A DNA stretch of 64,000 nucleotides from Litorimonas sp947503715 (GTDB taxonomy: Bacteria; Pseudomonadota; Alphaproteobacteria; Caulobacterales; Maricaulaceae). The stretch spans positions 558,001-622,000 of the forward strand of contig NZ_CP189850.1 of the NCBI RefSeq assembly GCF_050271975.1, written 5' to 3'. The notes under the pieces are model-generated. The model was not told the origin of the DNA. It was given only the letters and a program-made list of their open reading frames with translations, and did no database searches. The translations under genes were made by a program, and so were the position numbers. Below are positions 35,299-44,177 of this stretch, in pieces. The number at the start of each line of letters is the position of its first letter. The first letter of the stretch is position 1.

Positions 35299-35966
35299 CC
35301 GTAATCCCGCTCACCGAACAGGGCCGAGCCAACACGCACACTCGTCGCGCCCATTTCCGTCGCCATGTCATAATCACCGCTCATCCCCATGGAGAGTTTT
35401 TCGACGCCGTTTTGTTCGGCGAGTTTGGAGAGCAGCCAGAAATGCGGGCTGGCCGCTTCTTTCAGCGGGGGGATACACATCAGGCCTTCTGGCTGCAACG
35501 CGTAATCCTCGCGCATGGCTTTGAGAAAGGTGGGAAGCTCGCTCGGCAACACGCCTGATTTTTGCGGCTCCTCGCCCGTGTTCACTTGCACATAAAGACG
35601 CGGCATGGAGCCGTGGGCTTCGGCGGCTTTCGTCAGAGTCTTCAGCAATTTCACACGGTCCACCGTCTCAATCACATCGAAGAGCGCGACGGCATCATCA
35701 CTCTTATTCGATTGCAGCGGTCCGATCAGGCGGAGTTCGATATCTTTGCGATGCGCAGCAAATGTTTCGCCCCATCTCTGCTGCGCTTCCTGTACACGGT
35801 TTTCGCCGTAGATTCGCTGGCCTGTCTCAATCATGGCCACGATCCGTTCATCCGGCTGGACCTTGGAGACGGCGACGAGGTCCGGCACATCCATCCGGCC
35901 TGCGCGCTTGGAAGCCTCTGCGAGATTGGCTAGGACATCTTTATGCTGATCGGAAATTTTTGACAT
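35295..35966 (-). CDS. yggS: YggS/PROSC-type PLP homeostasis protein
   Basis: Pyridoxal-phosphate-binding TIM-barrel protein of 223 aa with no known catalytic activity that keeps PLP pools and amino-acid levels in balance. The PLP Lys is in LVAVSKVQPDE (about residues 30-40), and GMSGDYDMATEMGATSVRVGSALFGER near the end binds the phosphate. A strong AGGAGG six bases before the ATG, lying inside the opposite-strand fusion gene, supports this start. It ends tail-to-tail with the PagL-like gene. Confidence 0.93.
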   Translation of the reverse strand: MSKISDQHKDVLANLAEASKRAGRMDVPDLVAVSKVQPDERIVAMIETGQRIYGENRVQEAQQRWGETFAAHRKDIELRLIGPLQSNKSDDAVALFDVIETVDRVKLLKTLTKAAEAHGSMPRLYVQVNTGEEPQKSGVLPSELPTFLKAMREDYALQPEGLMCIPPLKEAASPHFWLLSKLAEQNGVEKLSMGMSGDYDMATEMGATSVRVGSALFGERDYG

Positions 35967-36864
35967 GAGCGCCTCCTATTCTGAACTGACGAAAAAGGGA
36001 AGTGTGCTGGGACGCATCGCGACGGAATTACGCGCAGCGGGTCCAGACTGCCGCCTCTCGCCGCTCGTCTTTATGACGGACCCGACGCGGGTGCCGGACC
36101 CTGTGGCGATTGCAAAACGGTTGCCGCGCGGGGCCGCGATTATCTATCGGCATTTTGGCCAGCCTGAGGCGGCGCGAACTTTACGCAATGTGACCAAGCA
36201 ACGGGATCAACAATTCCTCATCGGAAGCGATCCCGAACTCGCGGAAGACGTCGACGCGGACGGCGTTCATTTTTCCCGCGACCCGGAATTAATTGACCCC
36301 ATTAAATGGCGCGCAAGGCGGCCCGATTGGATCATCACCATGGCGGGATTAAAATCAGGCCATTACGCCGCGCCGCTCGACAGTCTCGACGCGCTTTTTA
36401 TTAGTGCAGTTTTCCCCAGCCTGAGTAAGAGCGCCGGAGAAGCAATTGGGGTTGAAGCCTTAAAAGACAGGGTCACCCGCCTGCCCGTTCCGCTCTATGC
36501 GCTAGGCGGTGTAAACGCCGCAACCGCTTTAAATCTCACCCGTTCGGGCGTAACTGGCCTCGCCGCAATAGAAGGACTCAAGATGGATATTCGCCGCGAA
36601 GATATGAATGACGACCACCGCTTTGTGATCGACACCGACCATGGAGAGGCGGAATTGACGATGGCCAAAGTGAAAGACGGCATCTTCAACGCCAACCACA
36701 CTTTTGTCCCCAAACCTTTGGAAGGCCAAGGCATCGCCGGAAAACTCTTTGACGTCATGGCAGCGGACGCGATGGAGAAGGGTTACAAAGTCATCGCCGG
36801 CTGTCCTTATATTGCGATGAAATTTAAGCGTAAACCAGATGTGGCGGCGGTGATTGGTGTTTAA
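35965..36864 (+). CDS. fusion protein: thiamine-phosphate-synthase-like (ThiE/TenI) plus small GNAT domain
   Basis: Residues about 30-200 form a ThiE/TenI-like TIM barrel (SPLVFMTDPTRVPD, AIIYRHF, GVHFSRD, LDALFISAVFPSLSKSAGEAIG, PLYALGGVNAATA). From residue 207, RREDMNDDHRFVIDTDHGEAELTMAKVKDG...FNANHTFVPKPLEGQGIAGKLFDVM is a compact YidJ/COG2388-type N-acetyltransferase domain. Neither activity is proven and the ThiE catalytic set is only partly recognisable. The ATG at 35965 overlaps the yggS start on the other strand and has no ribosome site; GTG at 36004, after AAGGGA, is a credible alternative. Confidence 0.75.
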   Translation: MSASYSELTKKGSVLGRIATELRAAGPDCRLSPLVFMTDPTRVPDPVAIAKRLPRGAAIIYRHFGQPEAARTLRNVTKQRDQQFLIGSDPELAEDVDADGVHFSRDPELIDPIKWRARRPDWIITMAGLKSGHYAAPLDSLDALFISAVFPSLSKSAGEAIGVEALKDRVTRLPVPLYALGGVNAATALNLTRSGVTGLAAIEGLKMDIRREDMNDDHRFVIDTDHGEAELTMAKVKDGIFNANHTFVPKPLEGQGIAGKLFDVMAADAMEKGYKVIAGCPYIAMKFKRKPDVAAVIGV

Positions 36865-36889
36865 AAGTAAATTTTTTCAACCCACCACT

Positions 36890-37621
36890 TCAGTTGACCG
36901 TAATAACATCTAGTTGCTGTCTTTCATGATAAGTGCATTCAGTTTTAAAAGCATCTATCTTACTGTTCGCCATATTCGCAACAGCTAGCAAATCTTTGTT
37001 AATAGCAACAAAGTCAGATGTATTAAAATTATCTTTGAAAACTAAACTTCCATCAGCACTTTTGAGTTCGAAGGTTAAACTTTCAATATTTGATGTGATT
37101 TGCCGTAACTCTTCCCAACTTCTGAAAAACGCCATATATCCAACAAAGTTTTGAATGGGTGTCTTTTCTACTCTTATGCGTCCGCTTTCGCCTTCTTTCC
37201 AAACCTCCAATGAGAGATTTCGATCCCAATCGGACCATGTATTTACTGAGGGCCGAATTGAAATGCTTCCAAATCCAGACTTTTTGTCTCTTATGAAACT
37301 TTCATTAAAGCTGCCACCTATAGCAAAACCATCTAAGCCGAACTCAGGAAAATCGGTACTAAGGGCAAAATTAGCCCCTAACAACTCGCCTTCAAGATTA
37401 AGGCTGAACATCGCCGATGCCATTCCGTGTTGCGCTTCGCAATCATAGCCCGGAGGTATAAACTCAGCTTCTGGCGTTATAAGTGTTTGTGCGCATGAAT
37501 TCGTTGTAACTGACGTTAAAGCCGACAAAGTCAGGCCAACAAGTTTTACCTTAAATTTTTTCACTGCTAAGGATCTTAAATACAAATAGTTTATCAAAGA
37601 TAAGGCCCTGAATACCACCAC
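36890..37621 (-). CDS. AT-rich secreted hypothetical protein
   Basis: An unrecognised 243-residue protein. A signal sequence lies in KKFKVKLVGLTLSALTSVTTNSCAQ. The start is uncertain: ATG at 37621 gives an 18-residue pre-extension, and GTG at 37567 would start right at the leader. The mature part is beta-rich with two to three Cys and no known motif. By eye its GC is well below 45%, far under its neighbours, and codons are AT-rich, suggesting recent gain. It stands alone between the fusion gene and the porin. Confidence 0.6.
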   Translation of the reverse strand: MVVFRALSLINYLYLRSLAVKKFKVKLVGLTLSALTSVTTNSCAQTLITPEAEFIPPGYDCEAQHGMASAMFSLNLEGELLGANFALSTDFPEFGLDGFAIGGSFNESFIRDKKSGFGSISIRPSVNTWSDWDRNLSLEVWKEGESGRIRVEKTPIQNFVGYMAFFRSWEELRQITSNIESLTFELKSADGSLVFKDNFNTSDFVAINKDLLAVANMANSKIDAFKTECTYHERQQLDVITVN

Positions 37622-37646
37622 ATTAGCGCATCTGAATATGAAGTAG

Positions 37647-37670
37647 TTTTCCGTTAAAAAGTACGGAAAA
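37647..37670 (-). terminator. AT-rich hairpin after the porin gene
   Basis: Eight-base perfect arms TTTTCCGT and ACGGAAAA with an 8-base loop, two bases past the porin stop. On the minus strand the hairpin is followed by CTACTTC rather than a T-run, so it is a weak terminator or a transcript-end stabiliser. Confidence 0.35.
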
Positions 37671-37672
37671 AC

Positions 37673-39439
37673 CTAAAACTTCACCGCCGCCTCAACAAAC
37701 ACACTCGTGCCTTTTTGGTCCAACTCACCTGCATTAAACACGCCGCCCCCCTGCGGGATTAATCCCGTCACTGTGCGGTCGACATATTGGACGCCTGTGC
37801 CGAGGGTGAAGCGGTCGAAGTCGTATGTGACGCCGAATGTGCCTTGGTCCGAGGTCAGGCCGACATTGTCGTCTTCGGCGTGGCCATAGGCGAGGCTGAA
37901 GCCGAGCGCGCTGGGCTTCCACGTGACGCCGATATCATAGGCGCTGTAATCGCCGTCGAGCAGCCCGTTATTCGATTGCAGATAGGAGCCGCCCAGCGTC
38001 CAATCGGCATATTCAAATTCAAGTCCTGCACCATAGCTTTCCAGATCATCCAATCCGGCGAACCCTGATTTTTCAGTCGCCGTGGCATAGGTCAGCGTGC
38101 CTTCGACCGAGAGGCCGTTCGCAAATGTGCGGTCAAGCGCGAGGCCCGCTTCAAACACGTCTTCCAATTCCGGCGCGATGACGCGCGCGACATCCCGGTC
38201 CGTGCAGAAATCAACACCGCAAGCCTCCGCATCCAGCGCATAGGACACACCGAATTGTACCCCGACACCAATTTGGTCACCCAGAAGGCGGGGCGAGGTA
38301 TAGGTGATTTTTTCCGAGAAACCCGACGCATCATTGACGGTCTTCACACTGTCGAGGCCCGTATAATCGACGGGCGAGTTGGAGGCATTGACTGCGAGCA
38401 GGGTCGGTGCGCCGAGGCTGAACAGGAAGGCCGCCCCGTCATCCCGCCCGACCGTCACATCACCATAGGCGGAACGCAGGAAGAGATGTGCGCTCTCGAC
38501 CGCGAATTGCGCGTCCTTCGCCGTGTCTTCCCCGAATTGGTAGAATTGCGAGGTGTGCCCACGCAATGTGCTGCCGCCCGAGGCATTACACCCGGCTATG
38601 CCCGGCGTGCAGGTTGGGATACGTCCGCCAAAGCCGCGGCGATAGGGGTCATATTGCGCGCGGGCGCCAAGGTTCACACCATATTCCAAGCCGCCCTGCG
38701 TAATCGCGCTGGCTTCGAACTCGACATCTGCATCGATGATGAAATCTTCGCTATAGCCATCTTCCGCGCCGACCTGATTGGGCGGAACATCGCGGTAGGA
38801 CAGCGCCGCGCCGGAGCGTAACCCGCCCGAGAAGAAAGTCGCAATTTTATCCAGTCCGAGTTTCTGTTTCCAAGTTTGCGGCTGTTGCGGGGCTGGAAAA
38901 GGCTGTCCCCCCTGTGGTGGATAGGACGTTTGTGCATATTGTTGTCCGTATTGCGGGGTTTGACCGTAATTCGGTTGCTGTGCGTAAGGCTGCCCATATT
39001 GCTGCAGCTGCGGCGTTCCGTATTGTGACGGCGCGGCTTGTCCGGACGGGCGGGTCTGCGGATAGGCACGGCTGGACGGTGCCGTTGGTGAGGCCGAATA
39101 TTGCGGCGCGGGCGCGGCAGTGGGTCGGCCATAATTCGGCGTTTCCGTGGGCGGTGTGGAGCGCCCGCCCTCATAGCTGGGTTGATATGCGGGCTTTGTG
39201 GCGCGTGTTTGAGGCGGGGCTGTCTGGATTGGCGCATCATAGGCGGGCGGGGTGTAGGCAGGCGCCTGATATGTCTGAACCGGCGCGGGTTGCGGTGTGG
39301 GTGCAGGCGCAGCGGGCTGCTCCCACGCCTGACGCGGTTTTTTGCTGGCAAAGGGCGAGCTGGACTGCGCCGAGGCCAAGCCAATACCGCCAAGGGCGAT
39401 GACGGCGAGCGGGGCGGCGGAAGCTAGAAATCGTGACAT
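37673..39439 (-). CDS. porin-like outer-membrane barrel with Pro/Gln/Tyr-rich N-terminal domain
   Basis: A 588-residue outer-membrane protein: signal peptide (MSRFLASAAPLAVIALGGIGLASA), then about 160 residues of Pro/Gln/Tyr/Ala-rich low-complexity sequence with QYGQ-type units. A beta-barrel of about 390 residues follows, ending in Phe (VFVEAAVKF). Barrel motifs such as SAYGDVTVGRDDGAAFLFS and TSPRLLGDQIGVGVQFG match alphaproteobacterial porins. The disordered arm may reach the periplasm and bind peptidoglycan (inference). Solute specificity unknown. Confidence 0.82.
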   Translation of the reverse strand: MSRFLASAAPLAVIALGGIGLASAQSSSPFASKKPRQAWEQPAAPAPTPQPAPVQTYQAPAYTPPAYDAPIQTAPPQTRATKPAYQPSYEGGRSTPPTETPNYGRPTAAPAPQYSASPTAPSSRAYPQTRPSGQAAPSQYGTPQLQQYGQPYAQQPNYGQTPQYGQQYAQTSYPPQGGQPFPAPQQPQTWKQKLGLDKIATFFSGGLRSGAALSYRDVPPNQVGAEDGYSEDFIIDADVEFEASAITQGGLEYGVNLGARAQYDPYRRGFGGRIPTCTPGIAGCNASGGSTLRGHTSQFYQFGEDTAKDAQFAVESAHLFLRSAYGDVTVGRDDGAAFLFSLGAPTLLAVNASNSPVDYTGLDSVKTVNDASGFSEKITYTSPRLLGDQIGVGVQFGVSYALDAEACGVDFCTDRDVARVIAPELEDVFEAGLALDRTFANGLSVEGTLTYATATEKSGFAGLDDLESYGAGLEFEYADWTLGGSYLQSNNGLLDGDYSAYDIGVTWKPSALGFSLAYGHAEDDNVGLTSDQGTFGVTYDFDRFTLGTGVQYVDRTVTGLIPQGGGVFNAGELDQKGTSVFVEAAVKF

Positions 39440-39508
39440 GTAGACGGGCCCGGCAGGAAAGCGTTGAAGTTACGTTAACCATTTGCCCTGCGCCGCCCTA
39501 AAAAAGGG

Positions 39509-39523
39509 TTAACACGTCTTTAC
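39509..39523 (+). promoter_or_regulatory. CtrA-like box (TTAA-N7-TTAC)
   Basis: TTAACACGTCTTTAC matches the CtrA spacing with one mismatch in the second half-site. It sits in the 207-bp gap between the divergent porin and DUF3576 lipoprotein genes and could serve either. A weak call on its own. Confidence 0.35.
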
Positions 39524-39646
39524 CATATGCGGCCAAAGCTCCTAAAACCCGCAATTGTGACCGACAATTTATGAAACGAACGCTTTGCGCGGGGCATAAG
39601 CCCCCCTATAAGCCGTTTCGATATTCTAATTTGCGGATCATTTCAC

Positions 39647-40087
39647 ATGAGACTCACTTCGACACTTAAACCTCTCCTCGGTGCTGTATTGGCGGCCGGC
39701 CTGCTTGCGGGATGTGGGTCCAATTCCAAATCGTCAAACGCAGCACAGATCGCGGCGCCGAATATGGGTGTGAACTCTTACCTCTGGCGGGCTTCGCTGG
39801 AGACGTTGAACTTTATGCCACTGGAACAGGTCGACCCTTTTGGCGGCGTGATCGTGACGGATTGGTACGCCAATGCGCAGGTCCCGAATGAGCGGTTCAA
39901 GGCCAATGTCTATATCCTAGATACGAACCTGCGCGCGGATGCGTTAAAGGCGACGATCTTTAAACAAAACCGCACGGTGAATGGGTGGGAAGATGCCAAT
40001 GTCGATGCCGACACCGCGCGTCAGATCGAAAACGCCATCCTGACTCGCGCCCGTCAGCTCTATATCGCGACCCAAGACAGTCAGTAG
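39647..40087 (+). CDS. DUF3576 lipoprotein
   Basis: A 146-residue lipoprotein (lipobox LAGC, Cys23) of the alphaproteobacterial DUF3576 family: MGVNSYLWRASLETLNFMPLEQVDPFGGVIVTDWY is its conserved core. The family is nearly always found beside leuS-lptE-holA, as it is here (a LuxR gene intervenes), which suggests an outer-membrane assembly role. That role is inferred. Function unproven. Confidence 0.92.
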   Translation: MRLTSTLKPLLGAVLAAGLLAGCGSNSKSSNAAQIAAPNMGVNSYLWRASLETLNFMPLEQVDPFGGVIVTDWYANAQVPNERFKANVYILDTNLRADALKATIFKQNRTVNGWEDANVDADTARQIENAILTRARQLYIATQDSQ

Positions 40088-40090
40088 ACA

Positions 40091-40897
40091 TTGAACGGGG
40101 CGGACGAAAACACGGTTTCGCCTCTAATTCGGGATTCGGCCGCGCGAGAACAGGCCGCGCATGATGCGCATGAAGCCTTCTTCAATGCCGAAACACATGA
40201 CGCGCTCTGGGACGAACTTGTCGAATACGCAAAAACGCTCGGCGCGGACCTGCTCTCCTATCACCACCATGCGCCTGATTTTTCACCGGATGACCAAAAT
40301 GTTTCCATCAACGTCTATGGATTTCCGGAGGGTTGGGTTGCGCGGTATGAGCGGGAGTCGCTGCACAAGATTGACCCGATCACACAGATTTTCTCCTATC
40401 GCGTCCGTCCTGTGCGGTGGAGCCAGATCGAAAAGCTGGTTCCCCTGACACCGGAACAGACCCAATATCTTGAAGACCTGCACCAATGGCTGCGGGGCGA
40501 TGGTTTAGGGTTCCCGACCTTTGGGCCGAGCGGGCGATATGGTTACGTCGGGATTGGGCGTAAAAACCAGTCTTTGGAGGACTGGGACCCCCTGACGACA
40601 AATCGCCTGCATTGGGTGCTGGAATGTTTTCACCTGCGTTGGTGCGAACTGGTCCTGCTGAACCTGCCACAGGATTTCCAGCTGGATGAGCGCGAACTCA
40701 ATGTGCTGAAGAGCATGGCCATCGGCATGAGTGACGAAATTATTTGCGGGGTGGTTGGCGCGCAAGTCGAATCCGTCCAACGCACCATACGCGCCATCCT
40801 GAAAAAGATGGGTGTCTCCGACCGTCCCTCGGCAATCTTACGCGGGATCGGCGCAGGACTGTTGGATGCAGATACCTCAGTCCTGAGACGGGTTTAA
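40091..40897 (+). CDS. LuxR-family regulator with autoinducer-binding domain (solo)
   Basis: A 268-residue quorum-sensing-type regulator. The acyl-homoserine-lactone pocket residues of TraR (W57, Y61, D70, P71, W85) are present with identical spacing as W82, Y86, D95, P96 and W110. The C-terminal LuxR helix-turn-helix covers about 205-260 (LDERELNVLKSMAIGMSDEIICGVVGAQVESVQRTIRAILKKMGV). No luxI is in the window, so it may hear foreign or self signals made elsewhere. The start is TTG at 40091, three bases after the DUF3576 stop; no better in-frame start exists. Confidence 0.85.
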   Translation: MNGADENTVSPLIRDSAAREQAAHDAHEAFFNAETHDALWDELVEYAKTLGADLLSYHHHAPDFSPDDQNVSINVYGFPEGWVARYERESLHKIDPITQIFSYRVRPVRWSQIEKLVPLTPEQTQYLEDLHQWLRGDGLGFPTFGPSGRYGYVGIGRKNQSLEDWDPLTTNRLHWVLECFHLRWCELVLLNLPQDFQLDERELNVLKSMAIGMSDEIICGVVGAQVESVQRTIRAILKKMGVSDRPSAILRGIGAGLLDADTSVLRRV

Positions 40898-40979
40898 GAG
40901 ACGATAAATCCCCCTAGCCGCGTCTGTCCCGTCTGCTATAGGTCTGCTTTGATTTTGACCCACACCTGAGTACGCGACC

Positions 40980-43658
40980 ATGAGCGAATCCACGAAATAT
41001 AATGCGGCCGAGGTTGAACCCCGCTGGCAGCAGGTCTGGGCCGAGGCCGATATTTACCGCGCGGAGGATAGCTCGGACAAACCGAAATTCTACGCGCTGG
41101 AAATGTTCCCCTATCCGTCGGGTCGAATCCATATGGGCCATGTCCGCAATTACGCGATGGGTGATGTCGTCGCGCGTTATAAAAAGGCGCAAGGGTTTGA
41201 AGTGCTGCATCCCATGGGCTGGGACAGTTTCGGCATGCCCGCGGAAAATGCAGCGATAGCAACAGACGGTCATCCGAAAGATTGGACCTATAATAATATT
41301 GACGAAATGCGCGCCCCGATGCAGCGCCTCGGCTTTGCGCTGGATTGGTCCCGCGAATTCGCAACATCCGATGTCGCCTACTACAAAACGCAGCAGCAAA
41401 TATTCCTGAAGTTCTGGGAAAATGATCTGGTATATCGCAAGACCGCCAAAGTGAATTGGGACCCGGTCGATAATACCGTCCTCGCGAATGAGCAAGTCAT
41501 TGACGGCAAAGGCTGGCGCAGCGGCGCAACCGTCGAACAGCGCGACATGGATCAGTGGTTTTTCAAAATCACAAATTACGCGGAAGAATTACTGGAAGGG
41601 TTGGACGGGCTGGACCGCTGGCCGGAGAAGGTTCGGACGATGCAAGCGAATTGGATTGGGAAATCTGAGGGCTTGCAGATGCGATTTGAGTGGGCAGTTC
41701 CTAATGGAGAAAAGCGTCCATTAGTAGAGAATTACCCATTGTCGGGCGATGTTTATACAAGCCTTGAATTAGATTGGCATGACGACTTCACTACAGCATT
41801 AAATAATCATCCTGACGGAATAGAGGTTTTCACGACACGGCCTGATACTTTGTTCGGGGCTAGCTTTGTCGCTATCTCACCCGATCACCCAATTGCCAAA
41901 AACATGTTCGAGACAACCGCAAGAGTCGAAGACTTTATTTTGGAATGTCAAAAAATCGGTACATCTGAGGAAGCCATCGCCCAAGCGCCTAAATTAGGTT
42001 TCGACACGGGCTTACTGGTCCAACACCCGTTCGACGAGTCAATCACCCTCCCCGTCTGGATCGCGAATTTCGTTTTGATGGGATATGGCACGGGCGCAGT
42101 CTTTGGTTGTCCGGCGCATGACCAGCGCGATTTGGATTTTGCGCGGAAATATGGTTTGCCTGTGACGCCTGTTGTTTTGCCTGAGGGTGAAGACGCCGCC
42201 ACCTATGACGTTGGTACGGAGGCCTATACCGGCGAAGGTAAATTATTTAACTCCAGCTTCCTGAACGGATTGAACAAATCCAAAGGCATTAAAACCGCAA
42301 TTCACAAAATCTCTGAGATGGGCCTCGGCGAAGGCGTGACGCAATACCGTCTCCGCGATTGGGGTGTTTCGCGGCAGCGCTATTGGGGTTGCCCGATTCC
42401 CGTTATTAAATGCGAGTCCTGCGGCTCTCAGCCTGTTCCGGAAGACCAACTGCCTGTTGAACTGCCTTACGATATTAATTTCGATAAACCTGGTAATCCG
42501 CTTGACCGTCATCCGACGTGGAAGACGGAAGGCGTCACTTGCCCGAAATGCGGTGAGGCCGCGGAACGGGAAACGGATACGCTGGACACATTCGCGGACA
42601 GTTCGTGGTATTTCGCCGCGTTCGGTGGTTCACTCGACCAAGACGGGAATCTGGATTGGGAAGCTGCCTCGAAATGGTTGCCCGTCGATCAATATGTTGG
42701 CGGGGTTGAACATGCTGTCCTCCACCTGCTCTATGCCCGCTTCTTCACACGGGGCCTGCGCGATTGCGGGTTGCTGGACTTGCCAAGCGGCGAGCCCTTT
42801 GCGGGATTATTCACGCAGGGCATGGTGACCCATGCGGTCTATACAGATGAAGATGGTGACTATGTTTTGCCGGAAGACGTCATTGAGGACGGCAATCAAT
42901 TGCTGCGCATTGGGACGAAATCCATTGTCACCAAAGGCGACGTCATCAAGATGTCCAAGTCCAAAAAGAACGTCGTCGACCCGGATGAAATCATTAAAGG
43001 TTATGGCGCGGATGTCGCGCGGTGGTTTGTTCTCTCAGACTCTCCGCCGGAACGTGATGTGGAATGGACGGAATCTGGCGTGATCGGCGCGTGGCGGTTT
43101 TCCAAGAAAGTCTGGAATGTTGTCTCAGCGACGACGGCCACGGACGGCCCGCTCTCTGTCGCGACAGATGCAAAAGGCGACGCGCTGGAGCTCCGCAAAC
43201 TCGCCCATCGCGCCATGGAAAATATTACGGCCGGGATTGAGGCGTTCCGCTTCAATACATCCGTCGCGCAGATCTATGAACTGACCAATGCGTTGAATAA
43301 ATATAAGGGACAGGATGCCGCCCGCAGTGAGGCCCTCGGGATTCTCATTCGCGCGATCGCACCCTTCATGCCGCATTTGGCCGAAGAATGTTGGGCCAAG
43401 CTGGGTGGTGAAGGCCTCGTCTATCACGCGCCTTGGCCGGAGGTTGATCCGAAAATGTTGATCGACGACACGATCACCCTGCCCCTGCAGGTCAACGGCA
43501 AACGTCGCGGTGAATTGAACATCGCCAAAGACCTGCCCAAAGACGAGATCGAAAAACTCGCCATGGCCGATGAAGGCGTGCAACGCGCAATAGGTGACGG
43601 CACGGTAAGAAAAGTCATCATTGTCCCCGGGCGTATCGTGAATATAGTAGCATCATGA
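40980..43658 (+). CDS. leuS: leucyl-tRNA synthetase
   Basis: Class I aminoacyl-tRNA synthetase that charges tRNA-Leu; 892 aa. The HIGH motif appears as HMGH (residues 51-54) in PYPSGRIHMGHVRNY, and KMSKS in VIKMSKSKKNVV near residue 660. The CP1 editing domain spans about 220-420, and Zn-type CXXC pairs occur (CESCGSQ, CPKCGEA). Its last four bases overlap lptE. Positions 41695-42000, the editing-domain part, are visibly more AT-rich than the rest. Confidence 0.97.
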   Translation: MSESTKYNAAEVEPRWQQVWAEADIYRAEDSSDKPKFYALEMFPYPSGRIHMGHVRNYAMGDVVARYKKAQGFEVLHPMGWDSFGMPAENAAIATDGHPKDWTYNNIDEMRAPMQRLGFALDWSREFATSDVAYYKTQQQIFLKFWENDLVYRKTAKVNWDPVDNTVLANEQVIDGKGWRSGATVEQRDMDQWFFKITNYAEELLEGLDGLDRWPEKVRTMQANWIGKSEGLQMRFEWAVPNGEKRPLVENYPLSGDVYTSLELDWHDDFTTALNNHPDGIEVFTTRPDTLFGASFVAISPDHPIAKNMFETTARVEDFILECQKIGTSEEAIAQAPKLGFDTGLLVQHPFDESITLPVWIANFVLMGYGTGAVFGCPAHDQRDLDFARKYGLPVTPVVLPEGEDAATYDVGTEAYTGEGKLFNSSFLNGLNKSKGIKTAIHKISEMGLGEGVTQYRLRDWGVSRQRYWGCPIPVIKCESCGSQPVPEDQLPVELPYDINFDKPGNPLDRHPTWKTEGVTCPKCGEAAERETDTLDTFADSSWYFAAFGGSLDQDGNLDWEAASKWLPVDQYVGGVEHAVLHLLYARFFTRGLRDCGLLDLPSGEPFAGLFTQGMVTHAVYTDEDGDYVLPEDVIEDGNQLLRIGTKSIVTKGDVIKMSKSKKNVVDPDEIIKGYGADVARWFVLSDSPPERDVEWTESGVIGAWRFSKKVWNVVSATTATDGPLSVATDAKGDALELRKLAHRAMENITAGIEAFRFNTSVAQIYELTNALNKYKGQDAARSEALGILIRAIAPFMPHLAEECWAKLGGEGLVYHAPWPEVDPKMLIDDTITLPLQVNGKRRGELNIAKDLPKDEIEKLAMADEGVQRAIGDGTVRKVIIVPGRIVNIVAS

Positions 43659-44167
43659 TCCGCGCTCTTTTCATATCCCTCGCCCTGACATCATCAGGTC
43701 TCGTTCTCTCCGGTTGTGGCTTCACGCCCGTTCATCAAAGCACGGCGAATGGCTCTCTGCTGCAAGACATCAATGTGCAGGTTGAGAAGGGTGATAATGT
43801 AGCGGATAATCAGGCCGGTTTCCTACTGACCCAACGCTTGCGTGACCGGATGGGGGATGGCGGCGTCGCCCCGAGATATCGTCTGGAGATTGAACCTGAT
43901 TACAGTCGCCGGCGCCTGGGTATTACGGACCAAGATGTCGCCTCCCGCTATGATATTACGGTGAAAGCCAAATACCGCCTCTATGATGCAAAGTCGGGCG
44001 ACCAAGTCGCGCGTGGTGATGTGTCCTCGATTTCGACATTTGGTGCCCCGATAGGGCCTTATGGTGTGATTACGGCAGATAATGTTGGTATTGAACAAGC
44101 CTCTAGAGAAACGGCAGATAAAGTAATCCGCGATCTGGCCCGGTTCTTCGCCAATCAGGACGGGTGA
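43655..44167 (+). CDS. lptE: LPS-assembly lipoprotein LptE
   Basis: Outer-membrane lipoprotein that plugs the LptD barrel for lipopolysaccharide insertion; 170 aa. Lipobox LSGC at Cys21, followed by the conserved GFTPVH. RYRLEIEPDYSRRRLGITDQDVASRYDITVKAKYRLYD is the LptE fold. The ATGA overlap with leuS and the following holA give the standard alphaproteobacterial leuS-lptE-holA operon. Confidence 0.92.
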   Translation: MIRALFISLALTSSGLVLSGCGFTPVHQSTANGSLLQDINVQVEKGDNVADNQAGFLLTQRLRDRMGDGGVAPRYRLEIEPDYSRRRLGITDQDVASRYDITVKAKYRLYDAKSGDQVARGDVSSISTFGAPIGPYGVITADNVGIEQASRETADKVIRDLARFFANQDG

Positions 44168-44177
44168 TTTTCGCGCT

